Shown one piece after another: positions 5,473 through 12,209 of a stretch of 24,246 nucleotides of DNA. A program made the translations under genes and the position numbers. This DNA comes from a virus. The stretch's first letter is position 1. Every line of letters starts with the position of its first letter. The notes under the pieces were generated by a model. That model was not told where the DNA came from. It did no database searches and was given only the letters and a program-made list of their open reading frames with translations. The stretch is taken from positions 1-24,246 of IMG/VR virus record IMGVR_UViG_3300045020_000058, one strand, 5' to 3'.

Positions 5473-5886
5473 GTGAGCGAACAAAACATGCAGTTTCCCA
5501 TCCCCAATGCGATATTGGAGCCTTACATCAAGAGCGCTGTTGCAGCGGCTATTACCTCATCCTTGGGCAATGGAGCAAGGCTGGTTGAATTGGCCGTTCA
5601 CCAAGCCCTGACCGCAAAGGTCAATGCTCAAGGCATTATGAGCAATAGCAATTACGAGAACACGCACCTTCTTGCAGATGTGGTATCTCGCCAAGCTATT
5701 CAAAAAATTGCTCGTGAAACCATCTCTGAAATGGCCGAACAGATGCGTCCTAAAATCCGCGAACAAATCGAGAAGCAACTTAAAACCCAACATTCAAAAC
5801 TGGCGCAAGCACTCGTCGACGGCCTGATCGGTAGCCTAAAGTCGTCGTGGTCTGTGCGCGTCGACATCGACACCACGAAGTCCTAA
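5473..5886 (+). CDS. Unknown helical phage protein, 137 aa
   Basis: The GTG start at 5473 is set by AGGAG seven bases upstream. The protein is almost all helical. Residues 85-118 are rich in Lys, Glu and Gln (SEMAEQMRPKIREQIEKQLK), and the end is SVRVDIDTTKS. No signal peptide or catalytic motif is seen. Its codons are visibly less G+C-rich than those of the recombination genes on both sides, which suggests separate acquisition. It sits between the coiled-coil protein and the 5914 gene, so a role in recombination or replication is possible. No family is named. Confidence 0.65.
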   Translation: MSEQNMQFPIPNAILEPYIKSAVAAAITSSLGNGARLVELAVHQALTAKVNAQGIMSNSNYENTHLLADVVSRQAIQKIARETISEMAEQMRPKIREQIEKQLKTQHSKLAQALVDGLIGSLKSSWSVRVDIDTTKS

Positions 5887-5913
5887 CCGTCCCACTGCTC
5901 AGGAGCACACCAA

Positions 5914-6567
5914 ATGAAACAGTTCGAGATGGAACGTCGCCTCATCAAGATCGTGGCCGTGACTTCAGTGCCCGAGTTTAAGGGCGAAAAACGGGATTAT
6001 GGCTGCAGCGTCGTGTTCGAGATGATGTTCGATAACACGATTCTCGACGAGTTCGACAAGGACTTGCGGCCGGCGCTGTACAGGAAAGACACCGGTAAGA
6101 CCAAGACCGACGATGAAGGCCAGAGCGAACTCACGCTGCCAGTACCGGACGTGAAGCTCACCGCGCGCAAGTGCCCGTCCATCGAAATGCCGATCAAGCT
6201 GCGCAAGGATCTCGCTGGCTGGCAGATCGTATATCACCGCAGTGCAACCGAGGCATCCGATATCAAGGCTGGCGACGTCAGGTTCTCCGACTACCAACTA
6301 CGCGACGCATGCGAAGGCGGTTCGGTGCTGCTGCGCTTCAAGGCCTACCAGAAGTTTCCGCCTGAGGTGCAGGGGTATGTCGACCACATGGCTCAGACCG
6401 AAGTCGAGTGCACGTTCCGGGCGCCGGAGAAGAAACAGGAAGATCTCGTCGACCAGGCGAACAAGGGGCGCGGCAAGAAGAAAACGGCAGCCGAGAAGAT
6501 TGCGGCCGAAGGCGACCCGCTGGCCGGAAGCGACTTGGCACAGGACGATACGCGCATCAACGCATAA
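5914..6567 (+). CDS. Conserved-looking phage protein of the recombination cassette, 217 aa
   Basis: The ATG at 5914 has AGGAG upstream. The first ~165 residues look like a beta-rich domain (strands such as RLIKIVAVTSV, YGCSVVFEMMF and SVLLRFKAY). They are followed by a low-complexity, Lys-rich stretch (GRGKKKTAAEK) and an acidic end (DLAQDDTRINA). A beta domain with a flexible charged tail, placed beside Bet and Exo, is reminiscent of phage single-strand DNA-binding proteins. No OB-fold motif can be proved by eye and the tail lacks the classic SSB ending, so this is only a hypothesis. Confidence 0.7.
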   Translation: MKQFEMERRLIKIVAVTSVPEFKGEKRDYGCSVVFEMMFDNTILDEFDKDLRPALYRKDTGKTKTDDEGQSELTLPVPDVKLTARKCPSIEMPIKLRKDLAGWQIVYHRSATEASDIKAGDVRFSDYQLRDACEGGSVLLRFKAYQKFPPEVQGYVDHMAQTEVECTFRAPEKKQEDLVDQANKGRGKKKTAAEKIAAEGDPLAGSDLAQDDTRINA

Positions 6568-6582
6568 CCAGCCGTTGCAGGC

Positions 6583-6599
6583 CCTCGGATTGGCCGAGG
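6583..6599. other. Short hairpin in the gap before the HNH gene
   Basis: CCTCGG at 6583-6588 pairs perfectly with CCGAGG at 6594-6599 around a five-base loop. No T-run follows directly. It lies just ahead of the terminator-like hairpin at 6613-6638 and may be an RNA-processing or folding element. Confidence 0.3.
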
Positions 6600-6612
6600 T
6601 GCCGGCTTTCAA

Positions 6613-6638
6613 GGCCCGTTTATACAGGGCTGCTTTTT
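6613..6638 (+). terminator. Weak intrinsic-terminator-like hairpin
   Basis: GGCCC (6613-6617) pairs with GGGCT (6627-6631), with one G-U pair and a nine-base loop, and is followed by GC and five T. The short stem and single T-run make it weak. It may partly attenuate transcription between the recombination genes and the HNH gene. Confidence 0.3.
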
Positions 6639-6647
6639 GAGGTTCAT

Positions 6648-6980
6648 ATGCCCATTCGACCCGAGAACAAAGCACGCTATCCGGCAAACTGGAAATCGAT
6701 TGTCGAAGCAGTCCGACAGCGCTCAGGCAACCGCTGTGAAGGTTCCCCCGATTTTCCTGATTGCCGCGCTGCTAATGGCGAGCCGCATCCGGAGACAGGA
6801 AGTCGCGTCGTACTGACAACTGCGCATCTGGATCATCAGCCAGAAAATTGCGACCTATCGAACTTGCGCCATTGGTGCCAGCGCTGTCATCTGAACTACG
6901 ACGCCGAGCACCACGCGCAGACGCGATATGAATCACGCCGGGCCAACGCTGCAATAAGCGATCTATTCGGCGACCTATGA
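6648..6980 (+). CDS. HNH endonuclease-like protein, 110 aa
   Basis: The ATG at 6648 follows GAGG six bases upstream. The protein has the HNH layout: C30 and C39 as first zinc ligands, AHLDH at 59-63 for the central histidine, N72 in the middle, and WCQRCHLNYD with C77, C80 and H81. These residues form the beta-beta-alpha metal fold that cuts DNA. It is a stand-alone small HNH protein among early genes, not next to a terminase, so a packaging role is unlikely. It could be a homing-type or host-directed nuclease, or a repair factor. The specific target is unknown. Confidence 0.8.
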   Translation: MPIRPENKARYPANWKSIVEAVRQRSGNRCEGSPDFPDCRAANGEPHPETGSRVVLTTAHLDHQPENCDLSNLRHWCQRCHLNYDAEHHAQTRYESRRANAAISDLFGDL

Positions 6981-7054
6981 ACAGCAGCGACTGGGTATGC
7001 ATTGCGATAGCTCTGTTGTTCGGGTTCTGTGCGGTTGTCCACTTCATGCCATGA
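6977..7054 (+). CDS. 25-aa single-span membrane peptide
   Basis: The ATG overlaps the HNH stop as ATGA, and its own stop overlaps the next start as ATGA (7051-7054). The peptide starts MNSSDWVCIAIALLFG and is hydrophobic to its end at HFMP. It is the fifth tiny membrane ORF of the early operons built this way. No family is recognised; support is the double coupling and the composition. Confidence 0.5.
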   Translation: MNSSDWVCIAIALLFGFCAVVHFMP

Positions 7055-7275
7055 AACGATATTGCTTGGATTGCATACACAGTACTCGCGGCGAATATCC
7101 GAAGTGTCGGCATCCGAAAAATCTCCGCGCTGACCTATTTGGCGAATATCCGGTGTTTGTGTACTGCTTTGCCCATCGCGAGTTCGGTGGCGAGGATGAA
7201 CAGAGAATGCCATCGATCTGCGGCAAGTCCGGGCGGTGGTTCGATAATGGCGACGCGGACGATCGAGCCGCCTAA
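7051..7275 (+). CDS. Small cysteine-rich phage protein, 74 aa
   Basis: The ATG overlaps the preceding stop by ATGA. The protein starts MKRYCLDCIH and has cysteines at 5, 8, 19, 39 and 57, with an end CGKSGRWFDN. This matches in layout a widespread group of small phage and prophage proteins with a CxxC start and an ending near CGPxGxxF. They probably bind zinc; their function is not established. Confidence 0.7.
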   Translation: MKRYCLDCIHSTRGEYPKCRHPKNLRADLFGEYPVFVYCFAHREFGGEDEQRMPSICGKSGRWFDNGDADDRAA

Positions 7276-7311
7276 CCGCCCGCCCAACGCAGTGATATTT
7301 GAGGAGATGGA

Positions 7312-7968
7312 ATGACTACCCTGACTGATGAACAACGCGCCGCCCTCACTTGGGCTATCAGCGAAGCACGTCGAAAATCGATCATGGGAATAGCCGCTGA
7401 TCTGGAATCGCTTCTCGCCAATGCTGACCATTCTGGTGATGGGGGCGCGGTCGCAATTGTCACCGAAACGCATGAAACGCGTGGCAAGCCCAATCTGTAC
7501 ACCGTTTGCGCGAACAATCAATTGCGCATCGGTGATCGACTGGCCGTTACTTCCAAAGTCGCCGCCTTAAGTGTGGCCGCGAGCACTCCCATTGGCTGGG
7601 TAAATATGAGCCGCAAGGGGTTGCCAGACTCATTCGTGTGGAGCGCCGGAGACCCCGAGTTCAACATGCCGGTCTACTCCATCCCTCCCGCTCCAATAGC
7701 GTCAGCCGAGGAGGCGATGCCGATTGCCTGGACTGCGCATCAACTTTACGACGCCATCGAAGAAACGCTGCTGCATTATCGGATGAGTAATCTTCAGGAC
7801 GACCAGGGCGGCGGTTACCCGCTTGTCGACCACCTGACGACGCCCGGGGCAAGCGACATCGCTAGTGGGAATTTCGAAGTCCACTTGATCTGCGACGCGA
7901 TATATAACGAAGTGCTGACCAAATCCACCCATCCCGCAGCAAAGACAAGGAGCAATCGTGAACGATAA
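7312..7968 (+). CDS. Phage accessory protein, 218 aa
   Basis: The ATG at 7312 has GAGGAG upstream. The N-terminus (TDEQRAALTWAISEARR) is helical. The middle holds a short segment ending MPVYSIPPAP (about 127-136) that resembles a motif (PLYxxPPA) found in the middle of many hypothetical phage early proteins. Residues 147-215 form a second, largely helical region. The next gene starts 11 bases before its stop. Function is unknown. Confidence 0.7.
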   Translation: MTTLTDEQRAALTWAISEARRKSIMGIAADLESLLANADHSGDGGAVAIVTETHETRGKPNLYTVCANNQLRIGDRLAVTSKVAALSVAASTPIGWVNMSRKGLPDSFVWSAGDPEFNMPVYSIPPAPIASAEEAMPIAWTAHQLYDAIEETLLHYRMSNLQDDQGGGYPLVDHLTTPGASDIASGNFEVHLICDAIYNEVLTKSTHPAAKTRSNRER

Positions 7969-8488
7969 GGAAGTCGCCAAAAAAGCGCTCGCTGATCTGG
8001 ATTCGGCATACATCGACGTAACTATTCATGCGCAAGCCGCTTTCGCTCTCGTGCGTTACGTCAGGGATCTGGAAATGCAGCTAAGGGCGCTGCAAAAGCA
8101 AATCGCCGCAGCAGCGCAATCAGCGACGGCGGAAGTGCTGGACAAGCCCGCAAAGGTCGGATGCACTCGATTCGGCATTGGCGTGAAATGGAGCACCGTG
8201 ATCGGTGCGGCGCAACGCCATTACGAATACGAGGTGACGCCAGAGAAAGAGGCGGCGCGCATCGCAAATGCTAAGACCGTGATTGAAAGTATCCAGCGAG
8301 GCGATTATTCGACGCCGCCGGAACGCGCATTGACGGCGCAACTGAACGCGGCCTATGCCGCACTGGATGCCGTGACGGACTGGGCAAAGCAGGAAGACGA
8401 AAATAGCGAAACAGGATCTGGAACACGACTGCTTGCGCTGCTGTTGAGGCATGGCGTGCATCCTCGAGATAACGAGGACAAGCCATGA
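7958..8488 (+). CDS. Phage accessory protein, 176 aa
   Basis: The GTG at 7958 starts inside the previous gene; AAGGAG lies at a normal distance. Residues 1-58 form a helical, partly coiled-coil segment (DLEMQLRALQKQIAAAA). Residues 70-110 carry TRFGIGVKWSTVIGAAQR followed by YEYEVTPEKEAAR, a motif I recall from hypothetical proteins of phage accessory regions. The end is polar. No catalytic residues are apparent. It may be functionally linked to the 7312 protein, with which it is translationally coupled. Confidence 0.7.
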   Translation: MNDKEVAKKALADLDSAYIDVTIHAQAAFALVRYVRDLEMQLRALQKQIAAAAQSATAEVLDKPAKVGCTRFGIGVKWSTVIGAAQRHYEYEVTPEKEAARIANAKTVIESIQRGDYSTPPERALTAQLNAAYAALDAVTDWAKQEDENSETGSGTRLLALLLRHGVHPRDNEDKP

Positions 8489-9021
8489 GTGCCATCATCA
8501 GCCATTGCGGCACATATCGCTATCGCCTAGAGCGCGGGCCGTTCGACTCGGTGATGCAGCTTGAGTTGGCCGAAGATGGCGTCTACGAGTTTCGCGGCAA
8601 GATCATCGCTTTTTTCGGCGTCAACCCCAGTACTGCCGATGCCAGCCTGAACGACCATACAGTAACCAAATGGACCGGGTTCTGCCAGCGTTTGGGTGCT
8701 CAGCGCTTCATCGTCGGGAATGTTTCGGCCTATCGCGCGACGGACGTTACCGAACTCGCCAATGCAATCGTCTCGCCTGAGCAGTGGCGCGAGAACCTGG
8801 CGCATATTGAGCGGATAGTCGCTGAGGCCGACATCCTCGTCCCGTGCTGGGGAAATCGCTCGAAGGCTCCCCGCCATATGCGTAACGACTTCGACACCGT
8901 ACTCGCCCTTCTTCGATCAAGCGGCAAACCCGTGAAAACGTTCGGCCTCGCGGCGACAGGCGACCCTAAGCACCTGCTGATGCTCGGCTATAACACGACG
9001 CTTGTGGAGTTGAAACGATGA
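8485..9021 (+). CDS. DUF1643-family protein, 178 aa
   Basis: The ATG overlaps the previous stop by ATGA. The sequence has the DUF1643 pattern: an early GTYRYRLER, the core IIAFFGVNPSTADAS with a following ND-x-T (about residues 40-60), WTGFCQRLG, FIVGNVSAYRATD, then LVPCWGN and a C-terminal TGDPKHLLML. The family is found in bacteria and phages and its biochemical role is not established. The conserved NPSTAD and CWGN segments may form a pocket, which is speculative. It sits in the distal early operon among accessory genes, so host takeover or nucleotide/DNA metabolism are options. Confidence 0.85.
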   Translation: MSAIISHCGTYRYRLERGPFDSVMQLELAEDGVYEFRGKIIAFFGVNPSTADASLNDHTVTKWTGFCQRLGAQRFIVGNVSAYRATDVTELANAIVSPEQWRENLAHIERIVAEADILVPCWGNRSKAPRHMRNDFDTVLALLRSSGKPVKTFGLAATGDPKHLLMLGYNTTLVELKR

Positions 9022-9269
9022 CAGCAGATCAGATCAAGGCTCTGGTAGAGCGGCTGCGATATGGCACTTATGCCTACGCCGAATTAGATCAAGCGGCCAC
9101 AAAAGCTGCCGACGCCATCGAAGCCCTCTCGCTAGAAAACCAGCGGTTGAGGGTAGAAAGCCTCACGCGCAAGCAGATTGAGGATATCGCTGGCGCATGC
9201 CTGGAGACCCCTCGTTTCCACCTGTTTATGCAATACGTCGATCACGCGTTCAGCAAGGTGAAATCATGA
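9018..9269 (+). CDS. Small helical phage protein, 83 aa
   Basis: The ATG overlaps the DUF1643 stop by ATGA. The protein has helices with a heptad-like segment (KAADAIEALSLENQRLRVE, about residues 31-49). Small early phage proteins with a start like ALVERLR and a middle like AADAIEALxxEN are common. They may form dimers. The next gene overlaps by ATGA. Function is unknown. Confidence 0.65.
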   Translation: MTADQIKALVERLRYGTYAYAELDQAATKAADAIEALSLENQRLRVESLTRKQIEDIAGACLETPRFHLFMQYVDHAFSKVKS

Positions 9270-9604
9270 AAAACCGCACCATCACTCCCGACCAGATCCT
9301 CGACATGCTCCGCAGCGCTTCGATGGCATTGCGCGAGATGGTCCGGGAACTCCACGTCGATGAGGAAGCGCTGCATGCCCCTATCGCTGAGTTGCTATCC
9401 AAAGGCAAGATTCGCGTCGGCGGCGTGCGCGAGGTCAGATACATACTCGTGCGCGATTCGTCGAAGAAGAAGGCCAAGGAGCGGCTCATGACTTCCATCG
9501 CCGAGCCGCCAGCACCGCCGCCGCTGAAGGGCGAGATCACGGGCTATACGGCGCAGATGCGGCAGAGGGTTGAGCTGGCGATGTTAGGGCGCGGGCGGCA
9601 GTGA
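9266..9604 (+). CDS. Winged-helix-like small protein, 112 aa
   Basis: The ATG at 9266 overlaps the previous stop by ATGA; the longer in-frame start would lie inside the preceding gene. Residues 5-60 fit a winged helix-turn-helix: ITPDQILDMLRSASMALREM, then VDEEALHAPIAELLSKGKI, then a strand pair GGVREVRYILVR. After it come a basic segment, a Pro-rich linker and a helical tail. It may bind DNA and regulate phage or host transcription. The fold call is by pattern only. Confidence 0.6.
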   Translation: MKNRTITPDQILDMLRSASMALREMVRELHVDEEALHAPIAELLSKGKIRVGGVREVRYILVRDSSKKKAKERLMTSIAEPPAPPPLKGEITGYTAQMRQRVELAMLGRGRQ

Positions 9605-9828
9605 AACGGGCATGGGATCAGGTCCGCTTCCGTGTCTCGCATTGGGATGCAGATGCGCCGGAGAGTGGAGACGAGCTCGTTACCACGCGAGGCAAGCGGT
9701 ATCAGATTCTCGAAGTGAAGCGGCACGGCGAAGAGATCAAGGCGCTCGTGCTGCTGGTTTTGCCGAAGGATGCGCCGGTGCAAGGTCGCGTGTTTTTGTG
9801 GACGTGGGACAAAAGGAAGGCGAGATGA
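9601..9828 (+). CDS. Small beta-rich phage protein, 75 aa
   Basis: The GTG at 9601 overlaps the previous stop as GTGA. The protein is beta-rich (RFRVSHWD, KRYQILEVKR, IKALVLLVLP, GRVFLWTWDKRK). The arrangement GDELVTTRGKRYQIL and a Trp-rich end match small hypothetical phage proteins that I recall but cannot name. Function is unknown. Confidence 0.6.
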   Translation: MKRAWDQVRFRVSHWDADAPESGDELVTTRGKRYQILEVKRHGEEIKALVLLVLPKDAPVQGRVFLWTWDKRKAR

Positions 9829-10103
9829 AAAAGATATTCAAGTATCAACTTCCGTTCATGGAAGTCGCCAAGGTCGAATTGCCGGTCGGCGCGCGCATAA
9901 TCCGTATTGATGGCCTAGACGGCGCGCTATGGATATGGGCCATTGTCGATATTGAGGCGCAGGTTGAGTCGCGCATATTCCACCTGTTCAAAACAGGTGC
10001 GGCAATGCCCGATGATATCGACACATATTTCTATCGCGGCTGCGGAGCCATCTTTGTACAGATGGAACTCATGATGTACGTCTTCGAAAAGGTGCGCTCG
10101 TGA
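9825..10103 (+). CDS. Small phage protein, DUF7352-like, 92 aa
   Basis: The ATG at 9825 overlaps the previous stop by ATGA and has AAGGCGAG upstream. The start MKKIFKYQLPF, then ELPVGARIIRIDG, LWIWAIVD and RIFHLFKTG follow the layout of a very common small phage protein family (start IxKYxL, then MPxGAxIL, LWALVD, RxFxxxGTG), which I believe is DUF7352. The C-terminal third, rich in Tyr and Phe, is less typical. Its role is unknown, and the family name is from memory. Confidence 0.65.
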   Translation: MKKIFKYQLPFMEVAKVELPVGARIIRIDGLDGALWIWAIVDIEAQVESRIFHLFKTGAAMPDDIDTYFYRGCGAIFVQMELMMYVFEKVRS

Positions 10104-10705
10104 TCGTCGGTAACGAACCGCGCGTGATCGGGCGCTTCACGATCGCGCCGCCCGAGATGATGTTCGTACAATACATGCCAATCGCCATGCCAGGTTCAGA
10201 TTTCCGCATCCCAGAGAACCTTACATGTTTCAAACCTATCATCGCAGCGATCAGCTGGGCCGATGTCTGCCACGACGATTACATATACATGAGTGCAAAG
10301 CATCTGTATGTGGATCGGGACCGATGCTTTAACCGGCCCGGCTGGCACCTCGACGGATTCGGCACTGATGACCTGAATTACATCTGGACGAACCGCGCGC
10401 CGACGGAGTTTTGCATTCAGTCATTCGATATCAGCGACGATTGCGACGAATCGATAGCGCAGATGAACGCGCAGGCTCGACCGGAGAATATACGCACCTA
10501 TGGCGACAACATGCTGGTGCGATTGGATAACACGGTCGTTCACCAGCCGCCTGCGACGATTGAGCCCGGCTTCAGGACATTCCTGAAGATTTCCATTTCA
10601 CGCGATCGATACAACTTGGCCGGGAATGCCCGTAACTACCTTTTCGACTACGATTGGCCGATGGTACCACGCAGCGAGAAACGAAATCATCCGGCGGTGG
10701 CGTAA
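10100..10705 (+). CDS. Candidate 2OG-Fe(II) dioxygenase, 201 aa
   Basis: The GTG at 10100 overlaps the previous stop as GTGA. The protein has the residue order of the Fe(II)/2-oxoglutarate oxygenase double-stranded beta-helix: H83-x-D85 in PGWHLDGFG, a distal H148 in NTVVHQPP, and R159 eleven residues later in PGFRTFLKISIS, where these enzymes keep the arginine that binds 2-oxoglutarate. The length suits a minimal catalytic domain. Phages encode such enzymes, some acting on DNA bases and some on proteins; the substrate cannot be read here. It is the last gene of the rightward operon. The call rests on motif spacing only. Confidence 0.6.
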   Translation: MIVGNEPRVIGRFTIAPPEMMFVQYMPIAMPGSDFRIPENLTCFKPIIAAISWADVCHDDYIYMSAKHLYVDRDRCFNRPGWHLDGFGTDDLNYIWTNRAPTEFCIQSFDISDDCDESIAQMNAQARPENIRTYGDNMLVRLDNTVVHQPPATIEPGFRTFLKISISRDRYNLAGNARNYLFDYDWPMVPRSEKRNHPAVA

Positions 10706-10712
10706 GAGAAAT

Positions 10713-11147
10713 TCACTTTTTGCAATCGGCCCTCACCAGATCCGCCAGAGCGTTCGGGTCGAATCTCCATGGCTCCGCGATCCCGGCCGCATAACAGCAT
10801 GCCTCCGAGCAGAAATACTCGCCGGGATCGCCGGTCACAGGACGCCAGATAAAGCCGAATAGGCCGAGATAGTTGTATTTCGCGCCGGCATGCGCTGCGA
10901 ACCACTGGAGGGCTTGGGTTTCATTGCCCGGCCCTTCGAAAATATCCCATTGCTTCGGGCTCAGGATCTGATTGATCGCGATGCGCACGCCAGTGCCAGG
11001 TAGCGAAGAAGCGATGTCATAGAGGTCACCATTCTGCCCAAGGATGGCTTCGACATGCGAATAGGGACCATGCATCCATGTCCGCACGGCCCAATCGAAC
11101 AGGCCGCGCCAGCCGCTTTGTCGACCGCGATAGAAGGCATATTTCAT
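10713..11147 (-). CDS. Permuted papain-fold (NlpC/P60-like) hydrolase, 144 aa
   Basis: The ATG at 11147 overlaps the stop of the holin-like gene by ATGA. The catalytic order is permuted, with histidine before cysteine: YSHVE (H31, E33) near the start and YFCSEACCY (nucleophile candidate C113) near the end, as in YiiX/YaeF and LRAT-type proteins. A loop reading KYNYLGLFGFI lies between. There is no signal peptide. In this lysis block it may cut peptide or amide bonds of the cell wall or act on lipid-linked substrates. It is the last gene of the late operon. The fold is a motif-based inference. Confidence 0.75.
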   Translation of the reverse strand: MKYAFYRGRQSGWRGLFDWAVRTWMHGPYSHVEAILGQNGDLYDIASSLPGTGVRIAINQILSPKQWDIFEGPGNETQALQWFAAHAGAKYNYLGLFGFIWRPVTGDPGEYFCSEACCYAAGIAEPWRFDPNALADLVRADCKK

Positions 11148-11722
11148 TGCTTGCTCCCGGGTGACTGATTGGCCGGCGGTGTCGATTTCGCCAGCAGATC
11201 GTTGACCTGGGTGGTATCACTGGTGCTACCGAACCAAAAATGAACCACCACGAGCCACACGGTACCGAGCGTGCCGGTAGCCGAGTAGATGAGTGCCTTG
11301 CTGGCTTCCGGTACCGGCGCGCAGAAGAGGCCGATCAGCAGCCCGAAAAAGCCGACCGTAATCACGAACGTGAGCCACGCAGGTACAACCGACTTGTTCG
11401 TCGTCTGCATGGATCGAGCGCTAACCGTATCCTGCACCTTCAGACTCGCGAGCGTCTCGGTGTCCTTGAAGCCTGCTTGCGCCATGGCGACCGCATAATC
11501 CTGGTCTGCCTTGCGCATATCCGCGAGTTGCTGAGGTGTTGCGCCAGCAATGGCGGCGGCAATGCTATCCAGACGCTCTGAGGTGCTCGCTGCAGGCTTC
11601 GGAGTCAGTCCGAACAGATTCTCCAAGGCTGTCACGCCCGTGCCCGCCAGCGGGCCGCCAATCACACTGGCGATGGTCGGCGCCAGGTTCTCTACCACGC
11701 TTGCCACATCGCTCCAGCTCAT
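11144..11722 (-). CDS. Holin-like membrane protein, 192 aa
   Basis: The start at 11722 is set by GAGGT six bases upstream and overlaps the endolysin stop by ATGA; the longer ORF would run into that gene. Residues 1-38 are hydrophobic and Gly-rich (LAPTIASVIGGPLAG), 45-108 are soluble and helical, and two clear spans follow at about 113-133 (VVPAWLTFVITVGFFGLLIG) and 144-164. The layout resembles the three-span holins of phages and gene-transfer agents. It probably makes the inner-membrane lesion that releases the signal-less endolysin. The holin role is inferred from topology and position. Confidence 0.7.
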   Translation of the reverse strand: MSWSDVASVVENLAPTIASVIGGPLAGTGVTALENLFGLTPKPAASTSERLDSIAAAIAGATPQQLADMRKADQDYAVAMAQAGFKDTETLASLKVQDTVSARSMQTTNKSVVPAWLTFVITVGFFGLLIGLFCAPVPEASKALIYSATGTLGTVWLVVVHFWFGSTSDTTQVNDLLAKSTPPANQSPGSKQ

Positions 11723-12201
11723 GCTGCACCTCGAATCAGGTTTTCCGCGATACGCCGCGCCCATCCGCGACCGAATGGTGGCCAGTTGGAAAGAGACGCC
11801 ATGTATTCCAGCCGGCTCGCGTCGAATCGCATGATGATCTTCAGCGGATCGCTATTACGCACAGCCCCGATAGTTTGAGCGCCGATCACGCCGTCCGCAG
11901 TGACTCCAGCAGCCTGCTGCAACCACCGCGCCGGTTCCCCGCCGTTATAGGCCGCGTCGAACACCTGAAAGCCGATGCGCGGATCAAACTGATCGCATTG
12001 GTACGGGTCCCAGTACTCTGTCTTGGCGATCTGCCTGGCGAAGTCCTGCGGCAGTTCCCGCATATCTCCGGCGTAACCGTGCGCTCGAGCGACGCGTTCG
12101 GTGACGCCCCACATCGTTGCGCCTCCAGGATCGTTCGGATTGTCGACATAGCCGCCTTCGTTGCCAAGCAGCGCCTCAAATGCATCGTCAAAAGCGGACA
12201 T
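11719..12201 (-). CDS. Endolysin, glycoside hydrolase family 108, 160 aa
   Basis: This muramidase cuts the glycan chains of peptidoglycan at lysis. The ATG at 12201 is preceded by GGAGG at a good distance; an earlier in-frame start would overlap the upstream gene. The GH108 signature GNEGGYVDNPNDPGG carries the catalytic E15, and ATMWGVTE follows. Further blocks are YWDPYQCDQF, a peptidoglycan-binding segment GVTADGVIGAQTIGAV (99-114) and GWARR near the end. There is no signal peptide or anchor, so release should need a holin. Confidence 0.92.
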   Translation of the reverse strand: MSAFDDAFEALLGNEGGYVDNPNDPGGATMWGVTERVARAHGYAGDMRELPQDFARQIAKTEYWDPYQCDQFDPRIGFQVFDAAYNGGEPARWLQQAAGVTADGVIGAQTIGAVRNSDPLKIIMRFDASRLEYMASLSNWPPFGRGWARRIAENLIRGAA

Positions 12202-12209
12202 GTGACCTC

